Positions 50,763 through 63,046 of a stretch of 64,000 nucleotides of DNA are shown here, one piece after another (position 1 is the first letter of the stretch; the number at the start of each line of letters is the position of its first letter). Below the pieces are notes generated by a model. The model was not told the DNA's origin. It did not search any database and saw only the letters and a program-made list of their open reading frames with translations. A program made the translations under genes and the position numbers. Source of the stretch: Corythucha ciliata (Eukaryota > Arthropoda > Insecta > Hemiptera > Tingidae); the NCBI GenBank assembly GCA_038030265.1, contig CM075938.1:14299009-14363008 (forward strand), read 5' to 3'.

Positions 50763-53450
50763 TAATCCATTTCATGGCGCAAATGCAGTATTGGCGACTT
50801 TCATACGCAAACAGTCAATTTTGCAATTTGTGTGGTGTAAATAGCCCCCCAGACCATTTTTAGGTTGTGCAATGGTCATGTTTGCCATTTCCAAGGGGCA
50901 AATTGTCCGATCATTTGTATAACAAGTGAATATTGGCCAGTGCAATATTTTCAAGGCAAGAATCGTCGAAAGTTGATTTAGCTATTTTCAGCGTCAGCTT
51001 AGGCATTTTTAGGGCACTTCAAGTCCGTTTGGCTATTTTTAGACGGGAATTTCTGGGTTGGCAATTTTTAGGCCGCGAATTGACATTCTCTCAATTTTAA
51101 CAGCTAATTAGCGTTTTTCTCCATTATGACCGTGAATTAGCGTATTTTTCTCAATTCAACCTGGATATTTGAGTTTTTCTGTATTTTAGCCGCAAATTAG
51201 CGTTTTCATTTCAAACGCTCATAGTCATGAATTGCGTTTTTCTCCATTTTAGCCACGAAGTAGAGATTTTTCTCATATTTTCAGAACGTGGGGTGTTTCT
51301 TAATATTGGCCGCGAATTAGCGGCATTTTCCACTCTTGGCTATTAGTTAGCGCCTTTTCTAAATTTTGGTCAAGAAGATTCCCTTATCAAAGAGTCGCGA
51401 ATTCGCGTTTATTTAATTTTAGTCGTGAATTAGCGTTTTTCTCTCAGAATCGACCCTTTTTATGAATTTTACCCGCGAAGAAGCGCTTTTCTATAAATTT
51501 TAACCGTGAATTAGCGCTTTTTCTACATTTTATTCACGAATTTAAGCACTGTTCCTCAATATCATCCTCAAATTATATTGATTTTTCTACATTTTTAATC
51601 GCGAATGTTTTCCCCTTTTCACATTTCCAACCTTTAAGCTTCTCGGGGGCCCCTCTAGGTATAGAGCGCCCTACCACAGTGCGCTACTGATCCACGGACA
51701 GAAGTGAGAAAAAGTGCAGGAAAATGAAGGCTAAAATTAAGCAAAATCTACTTCGTGGCTAAATTGTTCTTGAAGTTTCCTCGGGTCAAGTGTAGAAAAA
51801 GCGCTAACTATACACAGGCTAGAAGTATGGAATAATGGAAACATTAATTTTTGGCTTCTGCGATGGCCAAGTTCGTGGCTCAAACTGAGAAAAAGCGCTA
51901 ATTAAGGAAAAGTGATGCTAATAATGGACGAAATCGAGAAAAATCGATTATTAACGGCTAAAATATGGAAAAACACGAATTCACTGCAAAAATTCAGAAA
52001 AATCGCTAATTCACGGATAAAATTGAGAAGAAGCGCTGAAGTGAGAAAAAAACGCTAATTCGCAGTTTAAATGGATAAAAAGTCAATTCGGGGTTTCTGA
52101 AGTTAACTTCGTGGCAAACAGTGGAGAAAATATCTATAATTCGGAGGTAATCTATAATTAGCATCTAAAACGAGGAAAAACGTTCATTTTTGTGGCTAAA
52201 ATGAAGAAAAATGGCTAATTGAGGGGTTAATTTGAGAAAATTGAAAAAATAGTATACATAACCTGCGGTTTCCGGAGGCAACGGCGCGGCCAATTTAGGA
52301 AAAAGCGGAGACACACCGCTTACTCAGGGCTAAAACTGAGTCAAATAGCTGTAATTCATTGATGAAATTGTGAAGAAGCGCTGAAGTGTAGAAAAAAAAG
52401 CTAATTCGGGGGTGAAATGTAGAAACGCCAAATCTGGGCTTATTCTGATCGGTGATTTCATGTAAGGGTGCGGTTTTCGGGCAGAAAACATGTAATGTTG
52501 GTAGCTCCATTTCCAAATTCACAGCCTAAGAAAACCCACTTGGCCAAAGTTAAGGCCCGAGAGTTCAAAGATCTCACAAGTTAGAACGCACTTATCGGGG
52601 CCTGGGACACGAGTCCCCTTTTAGTGCCTCTTTTAGGTACGTATACACGGTAACGATTCACGGACAGGATTTCTCGTTCAGGTCAATCTCACCGGCCGGC
52701 CAGAGCGTATGGAGGATCAGACTTAACTTCAGCTGAAGTCAACACACATCAGTTGAAGTTCCTAGTCCACACGCTCCGGTCGGCCAGCGGTGTGTAGGAC
52801 AGTTTTTTTCACTTTCACTGTCATGAGTTTTAGCGCATTCATCCCGCGATTCCCATTTTAGCGTAATTTGCCACCAGAAACCGCGAATACGCGTATTTTT
52901 CCTCAGTTTTAGCCTCGAACGTGCGCTTATTCTCAATTTTAGCTGCGCGAATTACCGTTTTTCTCACTTCTAGCCGTGAATTCGAATTGTTTAAACGTTT
53001 GCAGCCATTATAGTTAGGTCATTTCTCAATTGCAACCAAAGTTGGCCTCAGAAACCGCAAATAGACGTTTTTAACAATTTGAGCCACGACGATTTCTCTT
53101 TCCCGTTTTAACCGTGAATTAAAGCTTTGTCTAATTTTTATCCACGTTAGTGATTTTCCCTTAGTTTTAGCGGCAAATTAGCGTTTTTCACCATTTTTGC
53201 CGAGGATTAGCGTTTTTCTTAATTGAAGCCGCATTTTTTTTCTCTTTTAGCCATGAGTAAGCCTTAAAAAAAAATTTAACTAGGGACTTGCCCCAGGCGA
53301 GCCTTTTGCTGTGAAAGGGTCTCCATAGTTCCTGAATCAGCGTTTTTTTTCAGATTTGATCTTGAAGTTCCCGCGCTTCTAATTTTAGCAACGAATGAGT
53401 GCTTTTCCGCAATTTTAGCCACGAACAAAAGTATTTAGTGTGTTTTTTTT
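50763..53450. repeat. C and B arrays right of the LTR element
   Basis: C phrases (GGCGCAAATGC..CAGTCAATTTTG) fill 50763-51070. B phrases in minus orientation run 51080-51620. A leader copy follows, inverted (TTTAAGCTTCTCGGGGGCCC, 51632), then B phrases in plus orientation 51700-52440, and B in minus orientation again 52810-53450. Inversion around the leader at 51640 makes a head-to-head pair. Confidence 0.55.
52690..52796. mobile_element. Imperfect inverted-repeat (MITE-like) block
   Basis: ACCGGCCGGCCAGAGCGTAT pairs inversely with ACACGCTCCGGTCGGCCAGC. ACTTAACTTCAGCTGAAG on the inner side pairs with the region around ATCAGTTGAAGTTCC. The arms are about 45 bases with several mismatches. No target duplication is clear. 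Confidence 0.45.
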
Positions 53451-53489
53451 TGTTTTCCTCTAAATTTTTAGTTGCGTATTCCTGATCTC

Positions 53490-53960
53490 AAAAGGAGCCA
53501 ACTCGTAAGGAGCGGAACCCACGAAATTGGGTTCTAAAAATGCCATATCAATCCTCGAAATTTGGGGGTTTCGATGAGCTAAATCCATGAAATTGTTTTT
53601 TGTTTTTTAATGAGTCAAGCCAGCGTAATAGCTTCCTATACGGGTCAACAGAGCGAAATTATGTTTTTGATGCAGCGAAACCCTGAAATTGAGTTTTAAT
53701 GAGCCAACTCCGCGAAATTTCATTTTCTCCGGCAAGATAATCCACCAAAATGGCTTTTCGACTCAACGAGCGGGCCAAGCACGCGAAATTAGTTTTTGGA
53801 TCGGCAAAAACCGTGAAATCGGTTACGAATGGAAAAAATCTGTGAAATTTTGTTTTTGACAGGAGCTGGACCCGCGAAATTGCTCAGTTTAGAACGGGTC
53901 CGCACCAAATACCGTGATGGAAATGTTGATTTTAAGGGTGAACACAATTTTCGCAACAAA
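53490..53960. repeat. Family-A array
   Basis: About ten units of GCGAAATTGGGTTTTAATGA with GAGCCAA. It ends abruptly at about 53960. Confidence 0.55.
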
Positions 53961-53989
53961 AATGACTTCGCTACGGCAGAATATGTCAA

Positions 53990-55009
53990 TTTATTCTAGT
54001 GACTAACAAATAAAAGGCTACTAATAATGATTTTGTCCCCGACTGGGCAGTTTTTGTGGCTATTAATAAACTGACTATTCGCAAGCTGCAAAACAGGGTG
54101 ATAACTGTTTATGTGTATACCAGGAACCAAATACATTCGAGTTTTACCTATACCAGGGTTTAGAGATTTACCTTTATTCGACTGCAACCCCCCCTCCCCC
54201 GTCAGCGTGCATGGCCATCCCCTGAGCGTGTGGTGGACAAAGAAAGCATTTGACACCTGGGCTACCCCTGCGAGGTACGTCAATAGAGCTCTCTCCCCCT
54301 TCCCCTACTCCACACAATTTTACACAGTTTACAAGGAGTTGTTCGAGTATGACACATAAAAATCGCTATTCTACCATCAAAATAAAAGAATTTGTCAGCA
54401 CCGCAATGCCTTATTTTGTTGTCCTAACTGGTAATTCAGCCCATACAACTGCTGTGAACAGTTCCATAAAACTGATAATTTTTTCTCCAAGACCTCTTAT
54501 GACGCCTATGACCTAGTATATACAGTCACTATAGGCCCGAACAGTCAGTTTTAGACGCTTACACACCATGGTCTGCATCGAAAATACCAGTCTCTTATGT
54601 GTACAGCCTGGTCTTATGTGTGCATCGCCTATATGTACAGTCTGGTTCAGGAGGGCGGGACCACAATTTTTAGGCATAAATTCAGAATTTGTGGCTAAAA
54701 CTACAAATTCCTTGGATTGTGAATTTGTGAGTTTCCTTCGAGTAAGTTTCTTGTTAATTTTGTGGCGAAAACGCTTACACCTAACAGCGTAAAGCAAGCA
54801 CAGAGCAAATGCTGTCAATGGTCTCGACAGCGCTGAGGCTAAAAAGTAAGGTTAGGGTTGTTATAACCACTAAAAAAACCCACAAGTTCATCTATCCGCT
54901 CTAACTAAATGCGCGTCTATTCTTGTTCTTTAATGTGAGTGAGTGCCTATTTTCCTCGTATTATGCCAATTATTTAACGATTTTGCCCTTTCTTTCAGTA
55001 TATCAGTCA
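53990..55009. other. Non-repetitive region upstream of SLC7A6OS
   Basis: No satellite phrases and no recognisable protein. Bases near 54522-54560 (TACAGTCACTATAGGCCCGA) look like a Tc1/mariner-type terminus, but I cannot find its partner. The last 100 bases, with a T-rich tract and TTTCAG at about 54999, could be a 5' UTR intron of SLC7A6OS. Confidence 0.3.
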
Positions 55010-58000
55010 ATGGCTCTTGTTCGTGTTAAACGTCGAGCTCAGGACGACCCCGTGGACTTACTTCTGGTGGCTTGTAAAAAGTCGAAAGTGAGCGTTAACA
55101 ACGAAGAGGACAGTGCTGAAATCGAGGAGAAATCGGCAGTCTTTAAGTTTACCGCAACCGTATCTAGTGAGGTATGTAATTATTTGTTAATAACGCTGGA
55201 ACTATGTAGTAGCGATTCTGTCGGAATTTTTACAGGACCACCTGTAGCGATAGTGTCCCGTTGGGGGTTTTATCGAGGCTTTCCGGATCGGTTGAAATAT
55301 GGGGCCTCCGAAAAATTTTCAAGGTCATGACGCTTTTCACAGAATGAACTTTCTGTATCAAGCGGCGGAGCTGGCTCGCCGAGAATTCCCCTCTGAACCA
55401 GGACGTGGAGAAGGAGGAGGAGGAGCGAGCCTTAGTCGACGACTGATGTTGGCCTACAGTGGGCAAATGAGGGCCGTGGGGAAGAAGAGCGTGTCACGGT
55501 GTCTGCCCGAATTGAAACGAACAATTTGCAAGGGCTGCAGTGCTCTGCTAACGCCCGGCGACACGGCTGTGGTTCGAACGTTGAAAAAACCACAGCAACG
55601 GGTGCTGTGGGTGTGCACGGTGTGTGGCCGTTGTAGGGTGTTCAATACTAGAGTTGGGTATGAAACTTGGCACGAGAAAGAAGAGGCTGTCGTTCGGAGG
55701 ATTGTCTACGAGTCCGACGACCAGAAGTCGGGCCCGGAGAAAATTCCCGGCATTAGTGCTAGGGCCGAAAAAAAGCGCGCTTCGAACAACGAAAATAAAT
55801 GAATTCTGTAAATTTAGCAATAAAACTTGATGGTGTTTGCGTTTAAGCCTCGAAATGAAATAATGAAATACCCCAGGGTTGACTCATTACCCTTGAATAT
55901 TCGCCTTTGCTGTAGCGTTTTCAAGTTACTCCGCTTCACGTAATCAATGTATCCATAAATTCCAAGGAGCGGTCATCACATTCCCTCCTCGGAACACCTC
56001 GTTCTCCTGGAACAAAATCGACTTTACTGCAGTACTGCATATTTTGCGCGTAAATTACTAGTGTAATTAAATTAACCCATCAAGATGGATAGCAGGATAA
56101 CGAGAGGTAGGTGCGGCTAGCCCGTATAATACATTTCCAGCTAAGACTAAGACCCTACACCCTACTATGGCCGTAAAAATTACAATTTTTTACATTATAA
56201 AGATTGATATTTAATTTAAGTGTTTTTCTGGCTTTGGGGCATTTTTTGGACTTACAGGCCATTTCTGGGCAAAAATGGTCATTTTTTCGCACGAAAGGGC
56301 CAGTTTCGGTGATGCGGTGTAGTCCCTTAGTTGCCACTCAGGGAAAATATTCAAACTATTTTGGCTAAAAATTGAAATTTTCGGGCATAATTCTCTCTGA
56401 AGATGAAAGAAAAGTTCTGTCCTTTATTTTAGCAAGTATGTATATTGGCTGTATGGATAATGGCTAACAATTTAGCCACAATCTTAATACTTTTTCTAGA
56501 TAACTAGCTAATTGTAGCCTGCGTGGTGGGAATATTCGATTTTGGGATTTAGGGAAAAACATTCAGGGGGTGGAACATCCGCTTCTAGGCCTTAAGGTCG
56601 ATTCAGACTATTCGGACGTGACGTGGGAACACGCATTCCCACGTGTGATACAAAATTCCAGAAAAGGATTTTGTTTGTTTACGTTCACATTGCCCGAACG
56701 TGACGTGGGAACACGTGGGATGATGCTCGTTAGAGCAATGTGAACGTAAGGAATTGAAAGCCTTTTCTAGAATTTTTCATCACACGTGGGACAGCCTGTT
56801 CCCACGTCTCGTCCGAATAGTCTGAATCTACCTTTAGAATCGTATTTCTAGGACAAATTTGCTGTTGTCGGAGACGAATTTCAATTTAGAGAGGCCACCT
56901 GATCAGCTTTTAGGCCAAAACTTTCATTTTATGTCCAATGAACTTCTGGAAGGAATTTTCTGATTTCCCAAGGCATTAGGAACTATGTTCTCCCTCTCCT
57001 TCTGCCCGCGACTAGCGCCACACGTTAGGTTTTGCCATAGAGGCTGTTGCGAACCTAGGTCTAGCGCGGGGGGGGGGGGGGTTAGACTGCCCCGGCTACC
57101 CGAAAAGCTTAACGATAGAAAAATGGAGATTTTATGATTTCGCTGGAAGATGATTTGGCTTGGCTTTCTGAACGTTACAGGCGCTCAGTAGTTTTTGTTG
57201 CTGAATATATGAATAGCCGCCATGATTTGGGTACTTTCGGGGGTAATCCGTACCGTGTCGTTAGTCCAAATGACCAAGGAGACCGTGGGATCAATATTAT
57301 ATCCATTGCTACTTCCTCGTCCGAAATTGAGAAAAAGCGCTGATGCCAAGTTTCAGTAGGTCCTTTTAATAGGCAGCTAAAATTAAGAAGACGCGATAAT
57401 TTGCTGTTCTTGTGCCAAAAAACGCTAATATTCTGAGCTAATTAGGGGCTAAACTTGAGAAAACGTGGAAATTTGCGGTTATTGATACAAATTCGAGACC
57501 AAAATGAGGGAAAATAGCTTATTCGAAGTTTATAGTGCCCTTTTCCGGCTACAATTTATATAAAAAAGCTAATTTGCTGTTCTTGGGGGCAAGTCCGCGG
57601 GCTTCCACGACTAAAGTAGGTACGCGACTACAAGGGGGTAGTGAACGCTAATTCGTAGCTAAAGTTGGAAAATACTCTGATTCGCGGCCAAAATTGAGAA
57701 AAAGTGTCCAATTAGCGGCCAAAATTTAAAAAAAAATCGCTCCGGCAGCTGGCGGTCGGAAAGAGTGCATTTCATTCCGTATACGGATACCCTAAGCCGT
57801 CCCAGAAGTAATAATTTTGATACCATAATTTGTTTCATTAAGCCGAACTTCTTCCTCTATTTTCACCCCCCCTCCCTTCAAAAATGTCGAAAAGTGTCGG
57901 TAGTTTTCCAAGGGCTTTGTTATATTAAATTTTTGTGCCGTATTTTATAATACCTAAACGTGTGAATTTAAGCGATTTTTTTTGAAATTTCATCCCCCAT

Positions 58001-61000
58001 TTCACCCCCCCTCCATCAAAGTTTTCGATAAATCTCAATGGAACCCAGGGCTTAGGTTGCATTAAATTATTGAGTCGAATTTTAGAGCGCTAAGATGATC
58101 TAGTGAAGTTCAACGCTATTTTTACACTTCCACACCGGCAGGACCACCCCCACCACCTTGACTTTTTCGAAAAATTGAAATGGGAATCAAAGGCTACTCT
58201 AACATGGAGTATACGTACCGAATATGATGCATCTAGAATCAACTGGTGATTTATAGTGATTTTTTGACCATTTCAACCCCTAATTCCCCCCCCCCTCCAC
58301 CTCGACCGATTTGGCCCAAATGCAATACCGACCGGGGTCCTACGACTACTGATTTTTGAGCCAAAGCGCGTTCCGCTAAATTGATTTCTTCGAGAGTTAT
58401 CGTGCTAACAAGAAAACGGCCATAATATTATCAATATATAAATATAATATATATATAAATTCTGGAGACCACTGAATTCGTGTTCTAGAGGTTCTGAAAC
58501 GTGAAAAAAACATGACATGACCCATGTTTGACACCATCACGACGAGACCAAAAGTGCATTTTCAGAATGTAATGCACTAAAAGCGTTAATTCACGGCTAA
58601 ACTGCAGGCAATGCGTTTATTCGCACAAAAAATCGAGAAAACACTAAGTCGCTATTTCTACAGACAACTTTGGGGCTAAACTGGTGTAAAATTTCCTATT
58701 TTGGAATCTACTTCATTGTTGAAATTGAGAGAAGTACTCATTCGCGGTTTCTGTAGGCAGATTCACAGCTAAAATAGAAAAAATACACTGATCCCCAGTT
58801 TTTATAGGTTATTATTAGATGGTTTTTGATAAGGCGTTCCAGTATGCAGTTCTTGGGAGGATGTAGGCGACTAAATGCGCTAATATTCGTGGCTAAGATT
58901 GTGAAATAGCACCTGTTTAGGCTAAAACTGAGAAAATGTGCACATTCGTGGTTTATCGACACAACAGTCAGACCAAAATGTCGACAAAATCGCTAATTCA
59001 TCGTTCATTTGCCTCAGAGCTAGGCAAAAAACGTTTTTAAATTGTAAGACCTACGAGCCCCAAAAGGTCACACTTCTCGGCTGAAATTTGGGGAAAACGG
59101 CAATGTGCTGTTCTTGGCGCTTGCCCGCGGCTAAAATATAGAAACAGCTCTAATTCGCTGCTAAAATTGAAAATACGCCAATGCACGATTGATGAAGGCA
59201 ATTTCGTGGGTAAAATTGAGAAAAGGCCATAATCGATCGCTACATAAAAATGATATTCCTTGTTTATTTAGATAGGTACTAGGGATGGGGGGGATTGAGA
59301 TTTCTGGGCCGGGGCCCTACAAGTGCAGGTCTGCCACACGGTGTTTGTACCTTTCGGCAACAAACCTGACTATTCTGCCCCAGAACACGATTTTTGCAGG
59401 TCGTAAGATGTCTGGTTTCTCCCTTGGAGGGCCAAAAAAGTGATTTTTGACGAGACCTCCATCGGAGGACTTCCAAGCAGAGACGTCATTTTCTCTGGGT
59501 AATGAAGAAGAGTCAGTTTCTAGCAGGCAACACTGCTAGTTTTAAGAACAAAATATCTCGATTTTGGGGCGAAATTAATGATTTTGTCATTAAGTTGTAA
59601 GTTTCTAAGTGTAAATTTATGATTTTTAAGCTAATTTGCGATAAAAGGCTCTTTCTGGGCCTACTAGGTAGGTCCCTTGCCAAAAAATCGCTAATTTGGC
59701 ACCCTTATTGACGGTATGGATCTAGAGTCGCTCAAATGAGGCGGTGAGATACCCACCCCATCCTGCCACGGAGGGGCCCTCACCATCTTTTGGCCGCTTT
59801 GGGCCATTTTCCAGGAGGACCTCGATAGGGCCGCTCTTGAGCCAGAGAAACTTGACTAAATGAAAGATAACGCAAAACGCTCGTTTTCTTTTGGGGGGGG
59901 GGGGAACCGGTTGTTTTCTCGATTGACCATAGTCTCCAAACCAGTCAAGTCAAGCCCTTAGGCGGCTCTAACACACCATATCTGCCACATACGTGACATT
60001 TGCTTATGGAAGTCAAAGATCCTCGTCAAAATTGGGTTAGAAAGAGCCAAAATCGTGACATTTTGTTTTATCGTAGTTCGTTTCTTGATCGGCCAAAGCT
60101 GTGGAACTAATTTGAAAAAGAGACAATCCCACGAAATTTGGTTTTTGAAATAGCAAACATGCGTGAAATTGGGGTTTGAAGGAGCCAAACCCGCGAAATG
60201 GGGGTCCTGAAAGAGTGAAAATCCACAAAATTTCGGGTTTGTAAGAGCCAAAATGAAAACATTTTGGTTCTGAATAAGCCAACTCCAGATTTTCGGGGTT
60301 TGAAAGAGCCAAACTAGTTTTCTGAATTAACCAAACAAGCGAAACTGATTTCATTATGAGCTAAGACCACGAAATTCATTTTTGGCGTGAAAATTCGCGA
60401 AATTGGGGTTTAAATCGTATTTTTAAGGGGCCAACTCTGATAAATTATAACGTGTAGAAGGGAGAGAATCTCCGGTGAAAGGGGATTTTGAAAAGCCCAA
60501 ATCACGAAAACGAAGTACGTTTTCTCCAAATTGGTTGTTGGAATTGACTGACCCTGCGAAACTGATTTTATAAAGAGCTAAGGCCACAAAATCGGGGTTT
60601 TTATAAGGCAAAAGTTCCCGAAATTGGGGGGTTGAATGAGTGAAAGTGCGCAAAATTGGTTTTTGAAATAACAAACCCAGCGAAATTTGATTTTCGAGGT
60701 GAAAGAAATCGGGCGATGAACAATACGAATCCGCAAAAATTCTGTTGAAAGAACGAATGTCCACGGAACTGGTGCCAAGGGGACAGACCTACCAGACTTT
60801 ACAAGTTGGAACCGTAAAGTAGGACAAAGAAGAGGACGCTCTAAAGTGTAGGACTCCGGGAAAATTAGGGCGTCTGGTCACTTTTATGTTCAGAGTTCTT
60901 ATAACTGTAGACCATAACGCGTTACTGCGGCATTACTGCATTTTCGGGAACTGGTTAACGGTTTCGTTACTTCTTTGAAAACAAAGTACTAACGTTGACT

Positions 61001-62806
61001 TTAATCCGTTATAGCAGGCTAAAGAAGTAGATCACCAGTCCTTACAGCTCGTGAGGTGTTGGCGATGGCGTGGCCACCGTGGTGGGAGGCGTTTGAATGA
61101 GATGATTCCCTCCAACTCCTACCCAACTGTTCATTTCACTTTGTGGAATCTGGAAAGCCCCAAAACCCATATTGCATGCCAAAAACTGATCATTAGTAAA
61201 CCAACATACCAGTTAGTAGAGAAAAGTCTGGCAATTTTGTTCTATAAAGCTTGTAGGCAGAAGCCACCTAATGTTTTCGGCTCTAAAACAGTCAATTTGT
61301 GTTTGTTTTCCCAGAAATCGGATGACTTCAAATCGCACATAAGTCGAATTTTGTCGTCTGACGTCAAACTTCCGTTCAAAGGACGTCAAAATGATGTTGA
61401 CACACTCCTTGAAAAGATTCGAGGCGATCATAAATCTCTTTCGAAAAACAATAGGTTTAAGGTGAGTAAAATTTAATTACGTTTTTCAGTATTTTTATTA
61501 CAATTTTACATTTTTATCAAATTTGAAAGATTTATTTACAAATTACGTGTTTAAAAATGGAAATTGAAACAGTAATTTACCACTAATAACGAGTGAATGT
61601 CCTAAAAGTTCTTCAGTCGTTTATTCATAAAAAATATTTCGACCGATATGTCCTTATAGAGTTTTTAAAGGTGGTTTAATTAAATTTATGTCTAATGATT
61701 ATAACGCTTTCTATAATGCCATCTTTCGAAAAATTAACAAAAACGTTTGTTCCCAACATAATGCCCCAAGCTTTAAGAAGCTCATAACATAGTCACGATC
61801 TTTTTCAGTACGAAAATGACTTTATGGAACTTCCCCAGACTATTAATTTTGAGCATACGATATACAAGATTTTATGTTTTACCCTGTGCTTTCGCTTTTT
61901 AAACAAAACAACAACAAAAATCGGATCTTTAAAGGCAGTTATTATTACTTTTTCTTTGGTAGGTTGTCAATTGCTTTCGAGCGGTTGACACGGATTTGTA
62001 CGCGGAGGCCCTCTCTCCGAGTAGTAGCCCGCACCAGGAACGCGGCGACAAGACGTTAACTATAGTCGACATTGAAAGCACACCGCCTGTGGCGGCGACT
62101 ACGGCTAGTCATGAGGCACCCAAGGGCTCAGATAATTCGGAAGTAGGTCCTCGCGATCCTGTGGAAAAATGAATGGAGGTTAATTTTGTTCTTATAATTT
62201 CTATAATTTAAGACGACTAGCGAGCAATTCGTCTACGATTTGTACTATTCAAAAGTGGCAGACCTTGATGATTTGCTACTGGAAAAAATGTTAAGGTACC
62301 CCACGACTCATTCACCCCATCCTTCCCATCTTTAAACTTTGTCCATTTCAAGTGTTCACGAAGTGGACGAAAGACTTTTGTTCGATAACGATGAAGACGA
62401 CGAGGACAACGTTATGGACGATGAGGATGACTCTAATGATGAGGGCAATTGGAGAAACGACTACCCCGATGAAGATCCTGATGATGACGACGATGACAAA
62501 TCATCAAGGTTGATTCTCCGTGACTGCGCCTTTTGCTTTTTTTTATTATTCTAATCTTTCCACGGATTCAGGTCAACTATTAGTGAAGAACACATGAGGC
62601 TAGCCGCAAAACTCACTAATATGAATTTTGGTAATTAATTTCATCGTTTATTTGCGATCGCTGTTGCAATAATTTTTTCCCCCTTCGAAGATGGTTCCTA
62701 TTCGAGTGATTTGTCCACCGACCGAGATGACGATGATTTAATTTACGGCGTAGATGATTACGACCGTCACTCGCCGTGGGCTGCGAGCGACGACGACGAC
62801 GATTAA
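55010..62806 (+). CDS. SLC7A6OS: SLC7A6OS / Iwr1 homologue, complete, seven exons
   Basis: This is an RNA polymerase II nuclear-import factor of the Iwr1 family. Exons are 55010-55171, 61315-61461, 61963-62142, 62213-62295, 62353-62508, 62572-62630 and 62691-62806, encoding 300 aa (human 309). The N-terminus LVRVKRRAQDDPVDLLLVAC matches the family, followed by AVFKFTATV. The Iwr1 core is FVYDLYYSK (exon 4) and the acidic DDSNDEGNWRNDYPDED (exon 5). The end is acidic (SPWAASDDDDD). All junctions are GT-AG and in frame. Intron 1 is 6.1 kb and contains a separate gene, RPP21, and many repeats; the other introns are 57-501 bases. An unspliced exon 3 would stop at 62170-62172. Confidence 0.93.
55299..55802 (+). 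CDS. RPP21: Ribonuclease P/MRP protein subunit p21, intronless, nested
   Basis: This zinc-binding subunit of nuclear RNase P and MRP helps process the 5' ends of precursor tRNA. The single 167-codon frame starts MGPPKNFQGHDAFHRMNFLY; human RPP21 (154 aa) likewise has a DREAFQRLNFLYQAA-type start. Zinc-ribbon cysteines are in ICKGCSALLTPGD and WVCTVCGRC. A Gly/Glu-rich insertion (EPGRGEGGGGA) and a basic tail (ARAEKKRASNN) are extra. It lies wholly in intron 1 of SLC7A6OS on the same strand, 128 bases past the donor. AATAAA at 55819-55824 gives it its own 3' end. The absence of introns could mean a retrocopy. Confidence 0.92.
   Translation: MGPPKNFQGHDAFHRMNFLYQAAELARREFPSEPGRGEGGGGASLSRRLMLAYSGQMRAVGKKSVSRCLPELKRTICKGCSALLTPGDTAVVRTLKKPQQRVLWVCTVCGRCRVFNTRVGYETWHEKEEAVVRRIVYESDDQKSGPEKIPGISARAEKKRASNNENK
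55819..55824 (+). terminator. RPP21 polyadenylation signal inside SLC7A6OS intron 1
   Basis: AATAAA lies 17 bases after the RPP21 stop. Transcripts of SLC7A6OS must read through it. Confidence 0.6.
56592..56836. mobile_element. Long palindromic MITE, 245 bp
   Basis: Almost the whole element is two inverted arms of about 115 bases. The termini are AAGGTCGATTCAGACTATTC on the left and AAGGTAGATTCAGACTATTC, inverted, on the right. Within the arms CACGTG and CCACGT occur repeatedly (GGAACACGTGGGA, CCCACGTGTGAT), which are E-box cores. There is no coding capacity. 55825-56591 is otherwise featureless. Confidence 0.7.
57100..57730 (+). repeat. Leader plus B array
   Basis: A 13-G run (about 57069-57081) is followed by CCCGAAAAGCTTAACGATAG and GAAAAATGGAG, the same leader as at 8427 and 14690, and then by B phrases up to about 57730. 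A further B array at 58560-59240 ends with GCTACATAAAAATGATATTC and TTGTTTATTTAG, like the B-array end at 15645-15680. Confidence 0.55.
57850..58320. repeat. Long-period repeat of about 140 bp
   Basis: The phrase TTTCACCCCCCCTCC..TCAAA..TTTCGA recurs at about 57864, 58012, 58145 and 58285, with similar text between (for example ATAATACCTAAACGTGTGAA). Four diverged units are visible. It is followed by an AT run (58428-58460). Confidence 0.45.
60030..60885. repeat. A array and linked dispersed repeat
   Basis: About twenty A units (GAGCCAAACCCGCGAAATGG, GGGTTTGAAA) run to 60770. The phrase GTTGGAACCGTAAAGTAGGA, GACGCTCTAAAGTGTAGGAC (60805-60870) follows; it also follows the A array at 28010-28200. 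59245-60030 and 60886-61314 contain nothing I recognise apart from a 12-G run near 59893. Confidence 0.55.
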
Positions 62807-62992
62807 TTAGAAAATGAGACGACACGAGCGGTAAACATTTTACATAATTTTAATTGTGCCAACCCCATGATTCTCGAAGCGAGGGGAATCGGTGAAATAA
62901 GCGAATTTTTTGTATACAGGCGTGTTCTTCAGACTTTCTGTGCTTTTCCCAGAATTCTCACCCCCTCCCTTCATTATTCCTGAGGCCAGGCG

Positions 62993-62998
62993 AATAAA
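62993..62998 (+). terminator. SLC7A6OS polyadenylation signal
   Basis: AATAAA, 187 bases after the stop codon and 49 bases before the stop codon of the convergent dipeptidase gene. Confidence 0.6.
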
Positions 62999-63046
62999 AC
63001 TGCTGTTTTTTTTTGCGTGTGATCAACTCAAGTGATTCACCTCGGG

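Noticed and set aside
54522..54830. Tc1/mariner element
   Set aside because: Only one terminus-like sequence (TACAGTCACTATAGG) is seen; no inverted partner or transposase.
61051..61476. 141-codon frame as a separate gene
   Set aside because: Only the part after the acceptor at 61314 is an exon (SLC7A6OS exon 2); the upstream portion has no support.
62339..62554. Stand-alone acidic 71-codon gene
   Set aside because: It is exon 5 of SLC7A6OS with flanking intron; the NWRNDYPDED motif and splice sites show this.
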